Assembly: GCA_037157565.1 (NCBI GenBank)
Contig: JAZHRO010000062.1
Span: 5,580,001 to 5,644,000 of the forward strand
Direction of reading: 5' to 3'
From: Thalassia testudinum
Taxonomy: Eukaryota > Streptophyta > Magnoliopsida > Alismatales > Hydrocharitaceae
DNA: 64,000 nucleotides
The translations under genes were made by a program, and so were the position numbers. The notes below the pieces were generated by a model that saw only the letters and a list, made by a program, of their open reading frames with translations, was not told the DNA's origin and ran no database searches. This document shows, piece by piece, positions 32,184-43,112 of this stretch (position 1 is its first letter; each line of letters opens with the position of its first letter).

Positions 32184-34914
32184 TGTAATGACCCGTTACA
32201 TTTTTAGCCATTTAAGACGTCTGGAGTTTTAGTCAGACGTTTGTCCAAACGTCTGGACACGTTCCTGGACGTCTAAAAGTGAGTTTTTCATATTGCACGG
32301 TGCGCTCTGCGTGCGGGCGACGCGCAAAGGCCCTCTCTCTCTCCTTCACCCCTCACCCAAACCCTAACCCCTCTCCTATATAAACCCCCTTCCCTTCTCC
32401 TCTCCTCTCCTCCTCACACCACTCGGCCACCTCCACCTCCACCTTCTCCTGCCAGCCACGTTCCCCTCCGCCTCTGCTACAGCAGCTGCAAGGAAGGAGA
32501 TCCACCGGCGAGGGGAGAGCAGGGAGGAGAAGAGCGAGAGAGTACAAGGGAGTGAGAGTAGGGGGAGGAGGAAGACAACCTCGGGAGCTCAGTGGAGCTC
32601 AAGGAGGAGCCACAGGAGAGAGGAGATCGTCGGCGAGGAGTTGCTCAAGCTCCTGCAGCTACTGGAGCTGCCATTGCGGACGGAGGGCGAGCGCGACGAG
32701 TGGCGTGAAGAGGTTCTGATACTGGAAATTTTCCAGTATCAGACATCTGGAGTGAAGTCCAGACAACTGGCAAGGCACACGAACGTCCGGAACTGAGGCC
32801 GAACGTCTGAAAGCACATATATCGCCAGGTACATATCTTCCTGAGCCATGCATATCATAGCGCAAGGGATGTCGACTGACCATTGTCTGCAGGCGACCAT
32901 ACGTAGGTGCAAGCTTTAGGAAGGGGCACAGTACGCTTTCCCAAGAACTTTTGGATGTTTGATCACATCACCAGACATCCGGAGGTGCTTCCGGACGACC
33001 GGAGACCTTGTCCGACGTCTGGAACTACCCTCAGATGGCCATAGAGGGAGTCTAGATGTCTGAAATAGCCACAGAAAACATAAGGTGAGTTCTAACATCT
33101 TTTAAGACATCTAGGACTAGTCCCAGATGTCTAATTTTGATCAGAAATCGCATTTTTTGCTTGTTTAAGGCCCAAACGGAATCAGATTTCTGCAAACGAA
33201 GTACCGTTGTTTTCCACTCGAGTTCCTCTACGTATTCGTGTTGAGTATCTACTGTTTTGAGCTCATTTAATGTATATTGGTTGCTAGTACAAGTTACCAG
33301 CCAATAGCGTGTTCGGGGTCCACGGAGATAACGAGATCTACAGTACAGGCCCTCATTCCTCCCATGATACCCGGTAGAGTGGTTTAACTCAATTATTAAT
33401 ATTTAAATAAGAATGTACTTGGTTGAAATAGTTAGATTGAACTCTAGGACATGGAATGTACCCTAGGATAGAAATGAATGAGCCTGATTGAGTTGTACAG
33501 TTTACTTGAATGCATGGTTAAGATAAATTGCTAGCAAATGCCTTTAATATAATTATGAGATGCATGGTAAAATATGAGATACCTGTATGTAATTGAGAAA
33601 TTGACTATGAAGCCACAAGTTACATGTTATTGAGAATTGAATTATGAAAACACGAGCTGCCTGTATATGGATGAGGAATGAATTATGAGAATGAGATCTG
33701 GACCTGGATAAATGAGATGAATATGAGCATGAACCCTACGGGGAATTAGGAGTAGAACTCCTGTGGATGAAAGGAAATCTGGAATGTAGACAGGAAGTGT
33801 GCTGGCCCTTGTGTACGTGGTACCAAGGAGAGCAATTGTCCCTTTTTAGTGTAGAGCAGAGCTAGCCTCCCTTGGGTTGAGACTCGAGGTTAGGATTGGG
33901 GATTCTACACCGACTCCTGTTGGCCCTCGCATACGTGGTATCGAGGCGAGCTACTAGTGTAGGGAGGGAGCTAGCCACCCCACGGGGGTCGGAGTTCAGG
34001 TAGCCACCCTACACCGACTTTGTTAGGCCCTCTGGGCAAACCGAGGTACTTGGACGAGGGTACGTGAAATGTAGAGGGGCGAGACCCCTGTTTGGTTCTG
34101 AGGGGCGAGACCCTTGTTCTGAGAGGGCAAGGCCCTATACTATTCCGTGCTGTACTTTGGGCGTACTCGCTAGTGGAAATGACTGACCTCGTCTCAGTGT
34201 GGGGTAGCTACCCGTGCGCTTATCACGCGTGCCGTAGTCACCGCTACATCTTGACAGTGACCTCGGGGTGGTTGACTGGGTGTAAGAGTACCACAGGGGA
34301 CTCTCCCAGCCAGGAGAGCACCACGCGTTCCTTCTACTCTACGAAAAAGACTGCAATCAAGATCGTTCCCATGAGGAACAGGCAAGATTAAGAAATACCT
34401 GGATACTTTGAGAAATAGATGAAACAGATACGCATAAATGAGATAAATAGAAATAAGAAATAAATTTGTTGTTGTTTTTACTGTACTTGCACTTAAATAA
34501 TGTAAACACCACTCTATTCAGTGTTCGCTGACTCTGTCTTTTCGTAACCCTATTCATGACCAGAAGTTGAGCAGCCTAAGTTTTCGACTGCAGAGGGTGT
34601 TGGGCCCAGCTGAAGTCGTTTTTCAGCTCTTTCGGTTTCCTACTGTTGGAGTGAGTAATGGACACGTAGTTTACTATTCCTATTACTTTCTGTTTGCTTT
34701 ACTTTTTCTGTTGTTGTGTTATGTACTATGTTTTGAGACAGTTGTTCTACTTTTTTTACTGCTTCGTTCTTTTCTTCTGCGTAGTTATATTGCATGTGTG
34801 AATGTGGTTTATTTTCTTGCTTTTGGTTATTTCTTATTGGATGACTAGGTCTTGGGATTAGTCAAGGCGAGTCGATCTCGGGTTTTGTAGGGATTCGGGA
34901 ATCGGGTCGTAACA
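32184..34914 (+). repeat. Element A 5' LTR
   Basis: 2731 bp, TGTAATGACCCG to CGGGTCGTAACA. TATA box TATATAAA at 32377-32384. AGACGTCT-type motifs lie before TATA (32215-32275) and in the leader (32740-33130), and a hairpin lies at 32716-32742. Much of 33770-34400 is a GC-richer stretch with short repeated phrases (TGGCCCT, GAGCTAGCC). Open frames inside are not supported as genes. Confidence 0.9.
32716..32742 (+). other. Hairpin in element A 5' LTR leader
   Basis: Arms CTGATACTGGAA and TTCCAGTATCAG pair perfectly around a 3-nt centre. The same position in the LTRs at 47594, 45208 (minus) and 63778 also pairs despite base changes. Confidence 0.8.
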
Positions 34915-34917
34915 AGA

Positions 34918-34929
34918 TGGTATCAGAGC
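34918..34929 (+). other. Primer-binding site, tRNA-iMet
   Basis: TGGTATCAGAGC, the standard plant site for initiator methionine tRNA, three bases after the end of the 5' LTR. Confidence 0.95.
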
Positions 34930-35101
34930 AAGGTCGTCCCGAGAAATGAACCAATTGGCTTGAGAATAACCACTCACGTGCATATATAACTAGGATAGCC
35001 ACCACAATGTATCACTTTGACATTCGTTTCTGAGTCTTTTTCTCGATGTAATCCGGTATCGTTGACACTCTTGTTCTATCTCTTGCGTCTTTTTGCAGGA
35101 G

Positions 35102-36487
35102 ATGCATCGTCGGGGAGTTCCTGAAGTAGGCTGTGGTCGTGGCCGTGGATGAGGTCGGAGAGGCAAACGTGCCGGTCCGAAGGTACCAGTTGACCCACCT
35201 CTTCTCCTGGGCATTCAGGCCCAGGATCTCGCCCAGCTGATCAAAGACATCGTGCGAGAGAAGCTCCACCAGCCTCCACGGGCACCTTTCCCTGAGGACG
35301 TGGAGGGGGAGTCCTCGATGGGACAGAGAGACTATCACAGCATCAGACGAGTAAGAGGGGGAAGGGGTGGTCCTCCACCACCCCCACCACACTCTGACAC
35401 TTCCGAGCACGAGCCCTCCTAGCCTGGAGGCGTGCCCGTTCCCCCACTACTGCTACACCACAAGATTTTTGGACAGTTCCGGAAGCTGAAGCTCCCCTCC
35501 TTCAAGGGGGATGATGACCCATCTAAGGCAGAGGACTGGCTAAAGTAGATAGAGAAGGTGTTCGACACTCTTCGCCCTCTCACGGAGTGCCACGTGGCCT
35601 TTGCCACGTACCATCTAGAGAGTGCAGCACACAGGTGGTGGAGGGCAGTCAGAGGCCAGGAGGGGAGAGAACCGACGTGGGAACAGTTCGTGGCTCTCTT
35701 TTGCAAGCAGTACTTTCCGCAAACCTGGCAGGACCAGAGGAGGCGGGAGTTCCACACTCTCCGCCAGGGGACATTGACGGTTAGCACGTATCACATGCGT
35801 TTTCTGGAGCTGTCGCGTTTCGCCCTGATAGCTATGTCTACAGAGGAGGAGCACCTGTGGAGGTTTACTGAGGGGCTCCGACCTGCTATTCGGGCGTATG
35901 TCAAACCCCTGAAGCTGCCCACTTTCTCTCGTGTGGTTGAGGCAGCCATGACTTACGAGGAGACCAACCTGACCACGCGAGACACTGACAGTGGACGGAA
36001 GAGGCCCTACCAGGCAAAGTACTCTCAGGGTCATCAGGAGAGGAGGCACACAGCACCCGCAGGAGAGCCGTCTTGTTTTGCGGGGCCATCAGTGGTCTTT
36101 GGGGGCCCCAGATAAGGGCCAATTGCCAGACCGGACCCCCTCCCAGCCACCAACAGGGACCTACGGAGGGAGGAGGTCATGTACCCCTCTACTACCAGTG
36201 TGACCAGTCGGGCCACATCAGGAGGGACTACCCATCTAGGGTCAGAGCACAGCAAATGCTCCACGCATCGAGCGTTGGAGGCCGAGCTGGTGGTCATAGT
36301 CACCAGGTGCGTGGGGGAGGACAGCAGTCACAAGGAGGGTACCGGCCAGCTGCTGCTCGTTCGACCCAGAGTGTAGCTGTTTCGTCTGCATCGAGAGTTA
36401 AGGGACGTATCAACGCCCTGACACACAGAGACTCCAGGGCTTTGGGTTTAGTGGTGGCAGGTATGGTTACTGTTTCTGGTAGATTAG
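35102..36487 (+). pseudogene. Element A gag, broken
   Basis: Gag forms the virus-like particle. One frame opens at ATG 35102 (Arg/Gly-rich N-terminus), then runs through the conserved gag core (PF03732): ESAAHRWWRAV, TWEQFVALFCKQYFP, and LTVSTYHMRFLELSRFA. Stops occur at 35150 (TGA), 35420 (TAG), 35546 (TAG) and 36113 (TAA). After a frameshift near 36075-36110 the zinc knuckle is readable as CDQSGHIRRDYPS, but two of its metal ligands are now Tyr. The gene-like sequence ends in the protease-start region (GMVTVSG) where element E begins. Confidence 0.85.
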
Positions 36488-38237
36488 TGATGAGTCGATT
36501 GTTCGCTTTAAAGTCGTTTGTAGTTTTATGTGGTGGAAAAATCGACTAATCAATATTTAAAAAGAAATAACCACTCGCAGAAGAGCGGGTCGTATCCACA
36601 AGGAGGCAATGACGTATTTAAATTCGCACCGGTTAAAAACGTTTGTTCGTAGTTAGTTTAGACAAGAATCAGGCCAAAATTGCCTTCAGATTAAGGTTGA
36701 ATCAAGAAATCATGCTGAAATAGCAATTCTTAATAACTAGGGGATATTTGTTGCAATGTAGAATCAATAACATATCATTAAAAGTTGACAATGGCAGAAA
36801 ATGTAATTATTAATGGCATGGATACTGTAGCAAAACAAGGGATTTATTCCCCTTGGTCGTGCGCGAAGAAGAGTGGACAGCCAGACACAGGAAGCTCGGA
36901 GGAAGTTCTTTGGACCGAGGGCTTCACAGTGATGGTGGTGGCAAGTCGCTCGGTGGCCGGAGCTGACTGGACGGAGCTCCAGCGAAGGTGGCTGCCAACG
37001 GTGCTGCAGCTGCTGGAGGTGAAGTGAGCATGCGCAGGCATGGGAAGGTTGCAGGCAGATGCGCACAGGACTGCGTGCGCTGTTGGCGGTGGCGCTGCTA
37101 GCATAAGCGACTGCTGCTACAGCAAGGTGCACAAGGAGGTGGTGCACGTTCTGCAGTGTGCTAGAGGTGCGCTGGAGGAGGGCGGCTCTGCTGCAGGTGT
37201 GCGGGTGAGGGCTGGAGCCGGTGCTGCACGCTGGCTGGAGGTGTGGGCGCGTTGCTGTTGGCGGAAGGCGTGGGTGCTGGAGGCGGGTGCGTGCACTGTT
37301 GGCGATGGGAGCGGGTGCGCACGAAGGTTGGAGGGCTTGCGGATGAGGGCTGGTGCTTCAAGTGTGCGGACGAAGGCTGCAGGCGGGGGAAGGCTGCTGG
37401 CCGTGCCCGCCTTGCGCGCGGGAAGGTTGCTGGCCGTGCCCACCTTGCGCGCGGCTGGAGGGCGTGTGGGTGGGCGTGGAGTGAGCAGGTGAGGGCTAGC
37501 GGTTGGCGGTGAAGTGGGCAAGTGTGGTTGTTGCTGGAGTGGGGAGGTCGAAGCTTTAGACGTCCGGGAAATTTCCCGGACGTCTTAACTAACCGAGAAG
37601 ATGAAAATGCAGTGGCTGCGGCGGTGGTTGTTGGTGACGACGGCAAGGGAGATGCACGCTGAGGTGCTCACGATAATGCGGACGAGCTCTGGATGGCGGT
37701 GTGGCCTGTCACACCACATGCCCACGGTGGTGGAGACTCGTCGCCACGATTGAGGCCGGCGGTGTGGAATGGAAGAGAGAAGAACTCTCTGCACAGTGGT
37801 GGGTCGGTGATGGAGGCTTGGTGAGCTCGGCTGCCTCCTCTTCTCTTTTGAAATCAGCTGGCTGACCAGATCCAACACATCCGCTCCTCCTTGATTGGGT
37901 TCTTCACTGCGGCAGCTGGAGGAAGAAATGCAACCGTTGCACGTAGAAGAAGAATAAAAAATAATGATAAAATATTATGATTTTTTATATACAAACCCTT
38001 AACTTTTATGTTAACCTAAATTAATGCATGCAATGTACCTAATTAGTTAACTAATGCAATTCTAAGTTAATTCTAAATGCATTTAAATATGAATAAGATG
38101 CATGAATTATGTAATTGAATTAGAAATATGAATTAATCTATTTACATCCTAATTTATGCTAAATAAATGTTAGAATTAACCTAATGTCTAGGCACTTAAA
38201 TACTTAAATAGCTCATAAATATGGGCTAATCAAATAC
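36488..38237 (-). repeat. Element E 3' LTR
   Basis: The last 92 bp (36488-36579 in plus coordinates) match the stub at 42582-42673 closely. Start of the LTR (TGATTAGCC, about 38237) is inferred from the preceding polypurine-like GGGGG. Contains a perfect 28-bp palindrome (37558-37585). The many GC-rich open frames between 36785 and 37880 lack any domain. Confidence 0.55.
37558..37585. other. Perfect 28-bp palindrome with two AGACGTC ends
   Basis: Reads AGACGTCCGGGAAA and then its exact reverse complement, with no spacer. Each end carries the AGACGTC motif found in other LTRs of the window. Confidence 0.9.
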
Positions 38238-39342
38238 CCCCATGCCTAGTTTTTGCTAGTCCCTAGCAAAATTAAGCGAAACCTAGCACTCCAAGTAGAC
38301 TAGTCAACTCACTTGGTCTTCCTTCAGAAGCATATTAAGTTCAGACTCTAGACCCAAGGTTCCTAAGTAGCTACTAAGTTACAGACTAGGTCGGCTAAAG
38401 ACGAGTTGTAGGCACAAGTTTCTCTGATTTCTGACTCTACCCTAAAGTTTATTGATCCTTGAGATTAAAGCATCTGTGCCTGTGCATTGGTCTGAGTTAT
38501 TTGAGTTAAAGGAAAAAGTTTTTTTTTTATATATATATTTTTTTGTTTGATTCTTCTAAGTCTAACCTCAGATCAGCTATCAACATGGTCTTTGTCGGAT
38601 TCATTGTCCCCATTACCATACCTCGAAGGGTGCCTAGCTTTTGATGCTTCGAGATAGCACCACCCATAACGACCCCAAGAACTCCTGGAAATCGACACTT
38701 CGAGATAGTATCGCTCATGGATTTCTGAAGCGAATTCAGGCCTATGGCAATCGGCACTTCGAGATAGGGCCGCCCACGGTACCTGAACTGCACAATGCGC
38801 TTACATGCCCCCAGTAGGATGAATATCCTAAGAGACAAGCGCCGAGGACGTAATATGTTATCATCACATCCTCAAAGTGGGTATATACTCCACCTCTCCT
38901 GCGGCAGGAACTCTTCCAATCAAAATGTGTTTTCAAGCCTCTCCTAAGTCAAAACTAAGAGAACCAAATCTCTTTTCAGAAAGAAAGAAATTAAGTTAAT
39001 TACCAGACCAAGTGTGTGAAATTTGGATGCTTGAGTTACAAGGACCCGTAAACCAAAAGGTAGTACAAGACTCCAGTTATTACCCCACCTTGTAACTCAA
39101 ACCCTAACTTTCCTTCCTCAACCTCTTGAGGAATGGTTCGCAACTTAGCTCCTACTTAAGTTTTTAAGTCCACAAAGGACGCTAAAGGTCTAAAGCTAGC
39201 AGCTCATTTAGCTTCTAAAGTTTGACCCTAGAATTAATTTAGTCTACCCTAGAGTTCTGATTTGCTTAAGACTGCAAGATCTAGCCAGTTAAGCTCAAAA
39301 CTTTTTTTTTTTTATGCAAATGTATGCAATGATTGCATTATG

Positions 39343-41340
39343 CTATGTATATCCCCAAGTACACCCCCCCATGCCTAAAATCTGCAATGCCCTCATTGCA
39401 TAGAAGGATATTACCTGGGTTAGAGCTGGGCTGAATAGCCAAAGAACCTGCAAATTAGGTTCAAGAATTGCAGAAATAGGCCCTAAAAATGAGTAAAGTA
39501 GTGTTGGCCTAGAAAATAGGTAACCTAGGATGTTGGCGAGCTGATGATGAATCTCGATAGCAAATGCTCGCCCAACTAAAATGGGAATGAAATCTTCCCA
39601 GGTCACCAGAAGAGGTTCTAAAGGATAAACAGGTATAACAACCTCCAAAGGGGTAGGGGGAGGATAAGATGGATCCTCCAAAAAGAATGGGGAAGGAATG
39701 GTGCAGAGATAAACCCCCAAGGTAATGGACTGACTAAAGAAATCATCAATCCATACCCGATACTCCATTACGAGAAATATTGGTCTGTTAAGCCCCCTGG
39801 TCGGAACAAAAGTGAGCAATTCTCTAAGGCAAGGATCATCTAGGGTGTCCAAGTTACGAGGTTGCGGGATGGCCATAAGATCTAGGTTGGGTTTAATCAG
39901 CTCGGTGTCCATCCCTAACACTCTTTCTAAATCCTCAATTTCATCCCTATCATTCCTTGCACCATCACATGTATCTTCCTGCTCTTCATCAGGAGTCACA
40001 ATTTCGCTTTCAGATATAAGCGAATCAGAGGGTGACATCGAAATGAATGAAGGCAGGTTGGAAGCAACAGATCTAGGGATTATCCTATCTATGTCATCCC
40101 CGGGTTTTTGTTCTTTACTCAAATCTTCCCCGGAGTCTATATGTGAATCCACATAAATCTTAGAAATTGCTTCCAAATTTTCCATCATTTCATCATGAGG
40201 AGAAATATCGTCAATGGGTGTGCTAAGGAAACCTAATTTGGTCAAATTTGTGACATCCTCAGGGGATAACTCTTCAAATAAGACATAATCACCCTTAGTG
40301 TCACTCCAAATCTTGAATGTAGGTTCCTCATATAATTTGTCTTCCTCCTCATCACACAATTCACCATATACCCGAGGTCTAGAATCATTTAATATCTCAG
40401 CAGATCCCCTAGGGTGCTCTATCTGAGGTAAATGGTTTACACTGGTAACATCAAACTCCTCAGATAGGTCAATTTCTTTAGGGTTAGGTTCCCTAAGAGT
40501 GGGCTTCAGTTCCATATCGTGATCAGAAGGGAGGGTAGGATTAACAACTTGACTTTGACCCACTTCATCAAATGTCACGAAAATACTATCATCTGGGTCG
40601 AGGTCTTCTAATGGTACCATCATTCCCTTCTTTTGACTCCAATATAATTCAGGTGGATACTCAACCTTATCATCATCTTCCTCGGGTTGCCACCTTTCTT
40701 CATCCAATGCATAGCTACTTTCATGTGTATCTTCCTCCCACCTAAGGTGTGGATCTCTCAAGGAAGTGTCATTTAATGGGGAGGTTTCAAAATCGATCCT
40801 CAAACAATAGCTATTCTCCCCAGAATTTCCCTCCAACTTATTGTGTAGCTCTCCCACGGGAGATGCATCTATTGTAGAGGGGTCTACGTCATCCTCATTA
40901 GGGTAGATTGGGTGGCTAATTTCATCTCTTTCTTGTTGGCCTGCTCTCGAAGATTCTCCTAACAATTCAATCATTTTGTTTTGCATTTTCTGTATTTCCA
41001 TCTTCAAAGAGGAGAGGTCATTTCTATCATGAGAGAAGTCAGGCTCAGGCTTATAGTACCCAAGAGTGTTTGTCCAACCATTATAATTTTTCAGGGAGGG
41101 TGGGTTGGGTATTTCTATGGTGTGTGGGATATTGGGCAAAGAAAATCCCGCTCCTAGGTTCTGCTCACTGATTTGGGGCTTAACCAGGCCAATACTCCTA
41201 TAATAGGAGTAAAACGGATCCCAATGATTGTCATTATGTCCATCAAGGGATGGACCATCTCGGCGTCTGGGATCGAAGGATGCAGAGTGGGGGTGAGGGT
41301 GTGGGCAAGATGTGAAAGGATGAAAATCAATGTGGTCCAT
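39343..41340 (-). CDS. Orphan acidic protein of element E, 665 residues
   Basis: An uninterrupted 666-codon frame, by far the longest in the window, in an element whose neighbours are full of stops. No known domain is recognised. Residues 1-40 are His/Pro-rich; 108-128 could form a short coiled coil; about 140-510 is strongly acidic; 515-660 is hydrophobic and Pro-rich, possibly membrane-associated or a folded core. A motif occurs twice: W234-S-Q-K-K-G (within 231-251) and W345-S-D-T-K-G (344-362), each followed by V-x-x-E-x-L-x-P-x-D-like residues. The start is the first ATG of the frame. It sits where gag would be expected, so a divergent gag-like or element-specific accessory protein are both possible. 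No function is assigned. Confidence 0.6.
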   Translation of the reverse strand: MDHIDFHPFTSCPHPHPHSASFDPRRRDGPSLDGHNDNHWDPFYSYYRSIGLVKPQISEQNLGAGFSLPNIPHTIEIPNPPSLKNYNGWTNTLGYYKPEPDFSHDRNDLSSLKMEIQKMQNKMIELLGESSRAGQQERDEISHPIYPNEDDVDPSTIDASPVGELHNKLEGNSGENSYCLRIDFETSPLNDTSLRDPHLRWEEDTHESSYALDEERWQPEEDDDKVEYPPELYWSQKKGMMVPLEDLDPDDSIFVTFDEVGQSQVVNPTLPSDHDMELKPTLREPNPKEIDLSEEFDVTSVNHLPQIEHPRGSAEILNDSRPRVYGELCDEEEDKLYEEPTFKIWSDTKGDYVLFEELSPEDVTNLTKLGFLSTPIDDISPHDEMMENLEAISKIYVDSHIDSGEDLSKEQKPGDDIDRIIPRSVASNLPSFISMSPSDSLISESEIVTPDEEQEDTCDGARNDRDEIEDLERVLGMDTELIKPNLDLMAIPQPRNLDTLDDPCLRELLTFVPTRGLNRPIFLVMEYRVWIDDFFSQSITLGVYLCTIPSPFFLEDPSYPPPTPLEVVIPVYPLEPLLVTWEDFIPILVGRAFAIEIHHQLANILGYLFSRPTLLYSFLGPISAILEPNLQVLWLFSPALTQVISFYAMRALQILGMGGCTWGYT

Positions 41341-42561
41341 TCTAACTCACACCTCAATCAGAATTCCCCAAGCAAAACACAATTCAAAAAGGACCTTTTA
41401 GGTCTTTCCCAATCTAGGCTTTTGATTTTAAGTCAGATTGCAGGTGACAATATAATTTGTTCAATCAATTTACGTGCCTATTGTCGACCTATGGCTCGCC
41501 TAAGAAGACCTAGTTGGAGCTTAGGTGTTCTTCCCGAAATCTCAAATGGTAGAGCAACTCCAAAGATGGAAGATCGAGGGATGCAAGTAGGCCTAAGCCT
41601 TCCTTGAAGCTGTGCTTTCGCGGTGCTTTTCAACTAACCCCAAAAATCTGTGATAGGGTATCCCCCTCTTTGGATTTACAAAACCTTTGATCTCAAGTTC
41701 CGAACACTTCAGAATCCAACGATAGGAGGGCTCTTGTCCTAGTATTTCCAAACCTAAGGAGTGTCTAGAAGCGTGTCGTGGTGCAAGTGAAATAAGTGTG
41801 TATACACCGCAAAAGATTTTGAATTTTGAATCGCATGCCATGTTTGAAAATCAAATCCTTGGTTTTTAAAATGTCCCTCCTTTAATTAGTCCTTTTTCTA
41901 GAAAATATGTGACCACTTGTTTAATTTATTCAATATAGATTAGGTGGTCTTCGCATTAAGTCCAAATGCAATGCGTGATCAAGAATATGATGCAAAGTAA
42001 GAAAATACGTACCTTACTTCCAGCAATCAATGATGTGAGAATGCATGCAATGCAGAGAAGTAAATCTAGAGGCTGCTCATACAGACCTAAATGGTTCGTC
42101 CTAAGGGCAGGTAGCTTTTTTTTTTTTTTTTTAAACTACTTATGCACAAGTAAATAAAAGTAATCAATAAACTAAAATCCTAAATCTAAAGAAAAGGGAA
42201 CAGGCTCCCAAAAATTACCCAACACGGGCCCAAAACAAAATCGGGGAACAAACCCCTCAAAATATACCCCAGAACAAGGGTTTCAAACAAAATGCAATGA
42301 AAAATTAAATCTAAAGTCTTAATTCTATTCTAATCAGATTAGCGACTAAATATACAATGATGACCGTCGCGTCCTCGTCCTTCTCCTCCTTTTCAAAATA
42401 GCTCAACCAATTCTCCTCTGGCGACGTCAAGGGTCGCCTCTCATAATGGTTGATTCTTGCACAAATTTCTCGCACAGAAAAGAAAATAATAAATGGTCAA
42501 ATCACTGTGCAATTGAGAAATAATCAAAATAAAATTAGGTGAAATTATTGCGTTTGTTGCC

Positions 42562-42579
42562 TCCTCGGCAACGGCGCCA
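42562..42579 (-). other. Element E primer-binding site, tRNA-Asp
   Basis: On the minus strand TGGCGCCGTTGCCGAGGA, one base from the exact complement of plant tRNA-Asp 3' end, two bases after the LTR stub. It fixes the orientation of element E. Confidence 0.85.
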
Positions 42580-42581
42580 TT

Positions 42582-42679
42582 TGACAAGTCGATTGTTTGC
42601 TTTAAAGTCATTTGTAGTTTTATGTGGTGGAAAAATCGACTAATCAATATTTAAAAAGAAATAACCACTCGCAGAAGAG
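42582..42679 (-). repeat. Element E 5' LTR stub
   Basis: Only the last 98 bp of the 5' LTR remain; the match to the 3' LTR stops abruptly after CGCAGAAGAG. Beyond it lies gag of fragment B, so the 5' LTR was truncated by deletion or rearrangement. Confidence 0.75.
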
Positions 42680-42927
42680 TGTCCAGCGCCGTGTCCGTCA
42701 CGTGGTCCCACAGAGGACTCCCCCTCTGCAGCCCCAGGAGGAGGTGCTCGGGGCGGTGGGTGGAGCTCCTCTTGTACAATGTCCCGTATCAGTCTGGCGA
42801 GGTCCTGGGCCTGGATGCCCGAGAGTGGTGGCTAGTCCACCGAGACGTCAACAACAGCATGTCCACCTCGCCGACCTCGACCTCGGCCGCACCCGCGGCC
42901 AGTCTCGCCAGTCCCGCGACGAGGCAT
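42680..42927 (-). pseudogene. Fragment B gag, N-terminal 82 codons
   Basis: From ATG 42927 on the minus strand: an Arg/Gly-rich start (GRGCGRGRGRRGG) and IQAQDLARLIRDIVQEEL, which aligns with IQAQDLAQLIKDIVREKL in gag of element A. It has an in-frame TAG and is cut at 42680 by the E LTR stub. It belongs to a relative of element A in opposite orientation. Confidence 0.8.
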
Positions 42928-43097
42928 CTCCTGTAAGGAGACGCGAAACAAAACGGAAAAGAAAATGTCAAAACAGACGGTATCTAATGAAACTTCTAAG
43001 AGCTCATGTCAAGAGATAGGTTGTGGTGGCTACTCTAGTTATAAACATATGAATTGGTTATTTTCCAGTCAATTGATTCACTTCTCGGGACGACCTT

Positions 43098-43109
43098 GCT
43101 CTGATACCA
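43098..43109 (-). other. Fragment B primer-binding site, tRNA-iMet
   Basis: TGGTATCAGAGC on the minus strand, three bases after the LTR of fragment B, as in element A. Confidence 0.9.
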
Positions 43110-43112
43110 TCT

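Larger units (their letters stand above)
36488..42679 (-). mobile_element. Element E: gag/pol-less LTR element with an intact orphan ORF
   Basis: Minus-oriented. From the 5' side: a 98-bp stub of the 5' LTR (42679-42582), a tRNA-Asp primer site, a leader of about 1.2 kb (42561-41341), a 665-codon ORF (41340-39343), a non-coding stretch (39342-38238) and a 3' LTR (38237-36488). A phrase TTTTGCTAGGGACTAGC (minus, near 38262) before CATGGGGGTATTTGAT is typical of plant gypsy elements just before the 3' LTR. No gag, protease, RT or integrase is visible, so it is a non-autonomous derivative. The flanks do not show a target duplication. Confidence 0.65.

Noticed and set aside
34567..34848. 93-codon hydrophobic frame
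   Set aside because: T-rich end of the element A LTR; hydrophobicity follows from base composition.
36785..37878. Cluster of frames up to 161 codons on both strands
   Set aside because: Low-complexity GC-rich part of the element E LTR; reading in all frames shows composition, not coding.
36488..42679. Reading element E as a complete element with very short (92-bp) LTRs
   Set aside because: The 3' side shows a typical pre-LTR phrase near 38240, and other family copies are about 1.4-1.7 kb, so the 92-98 bp match is the remaining end of a truncated 5' LTR.
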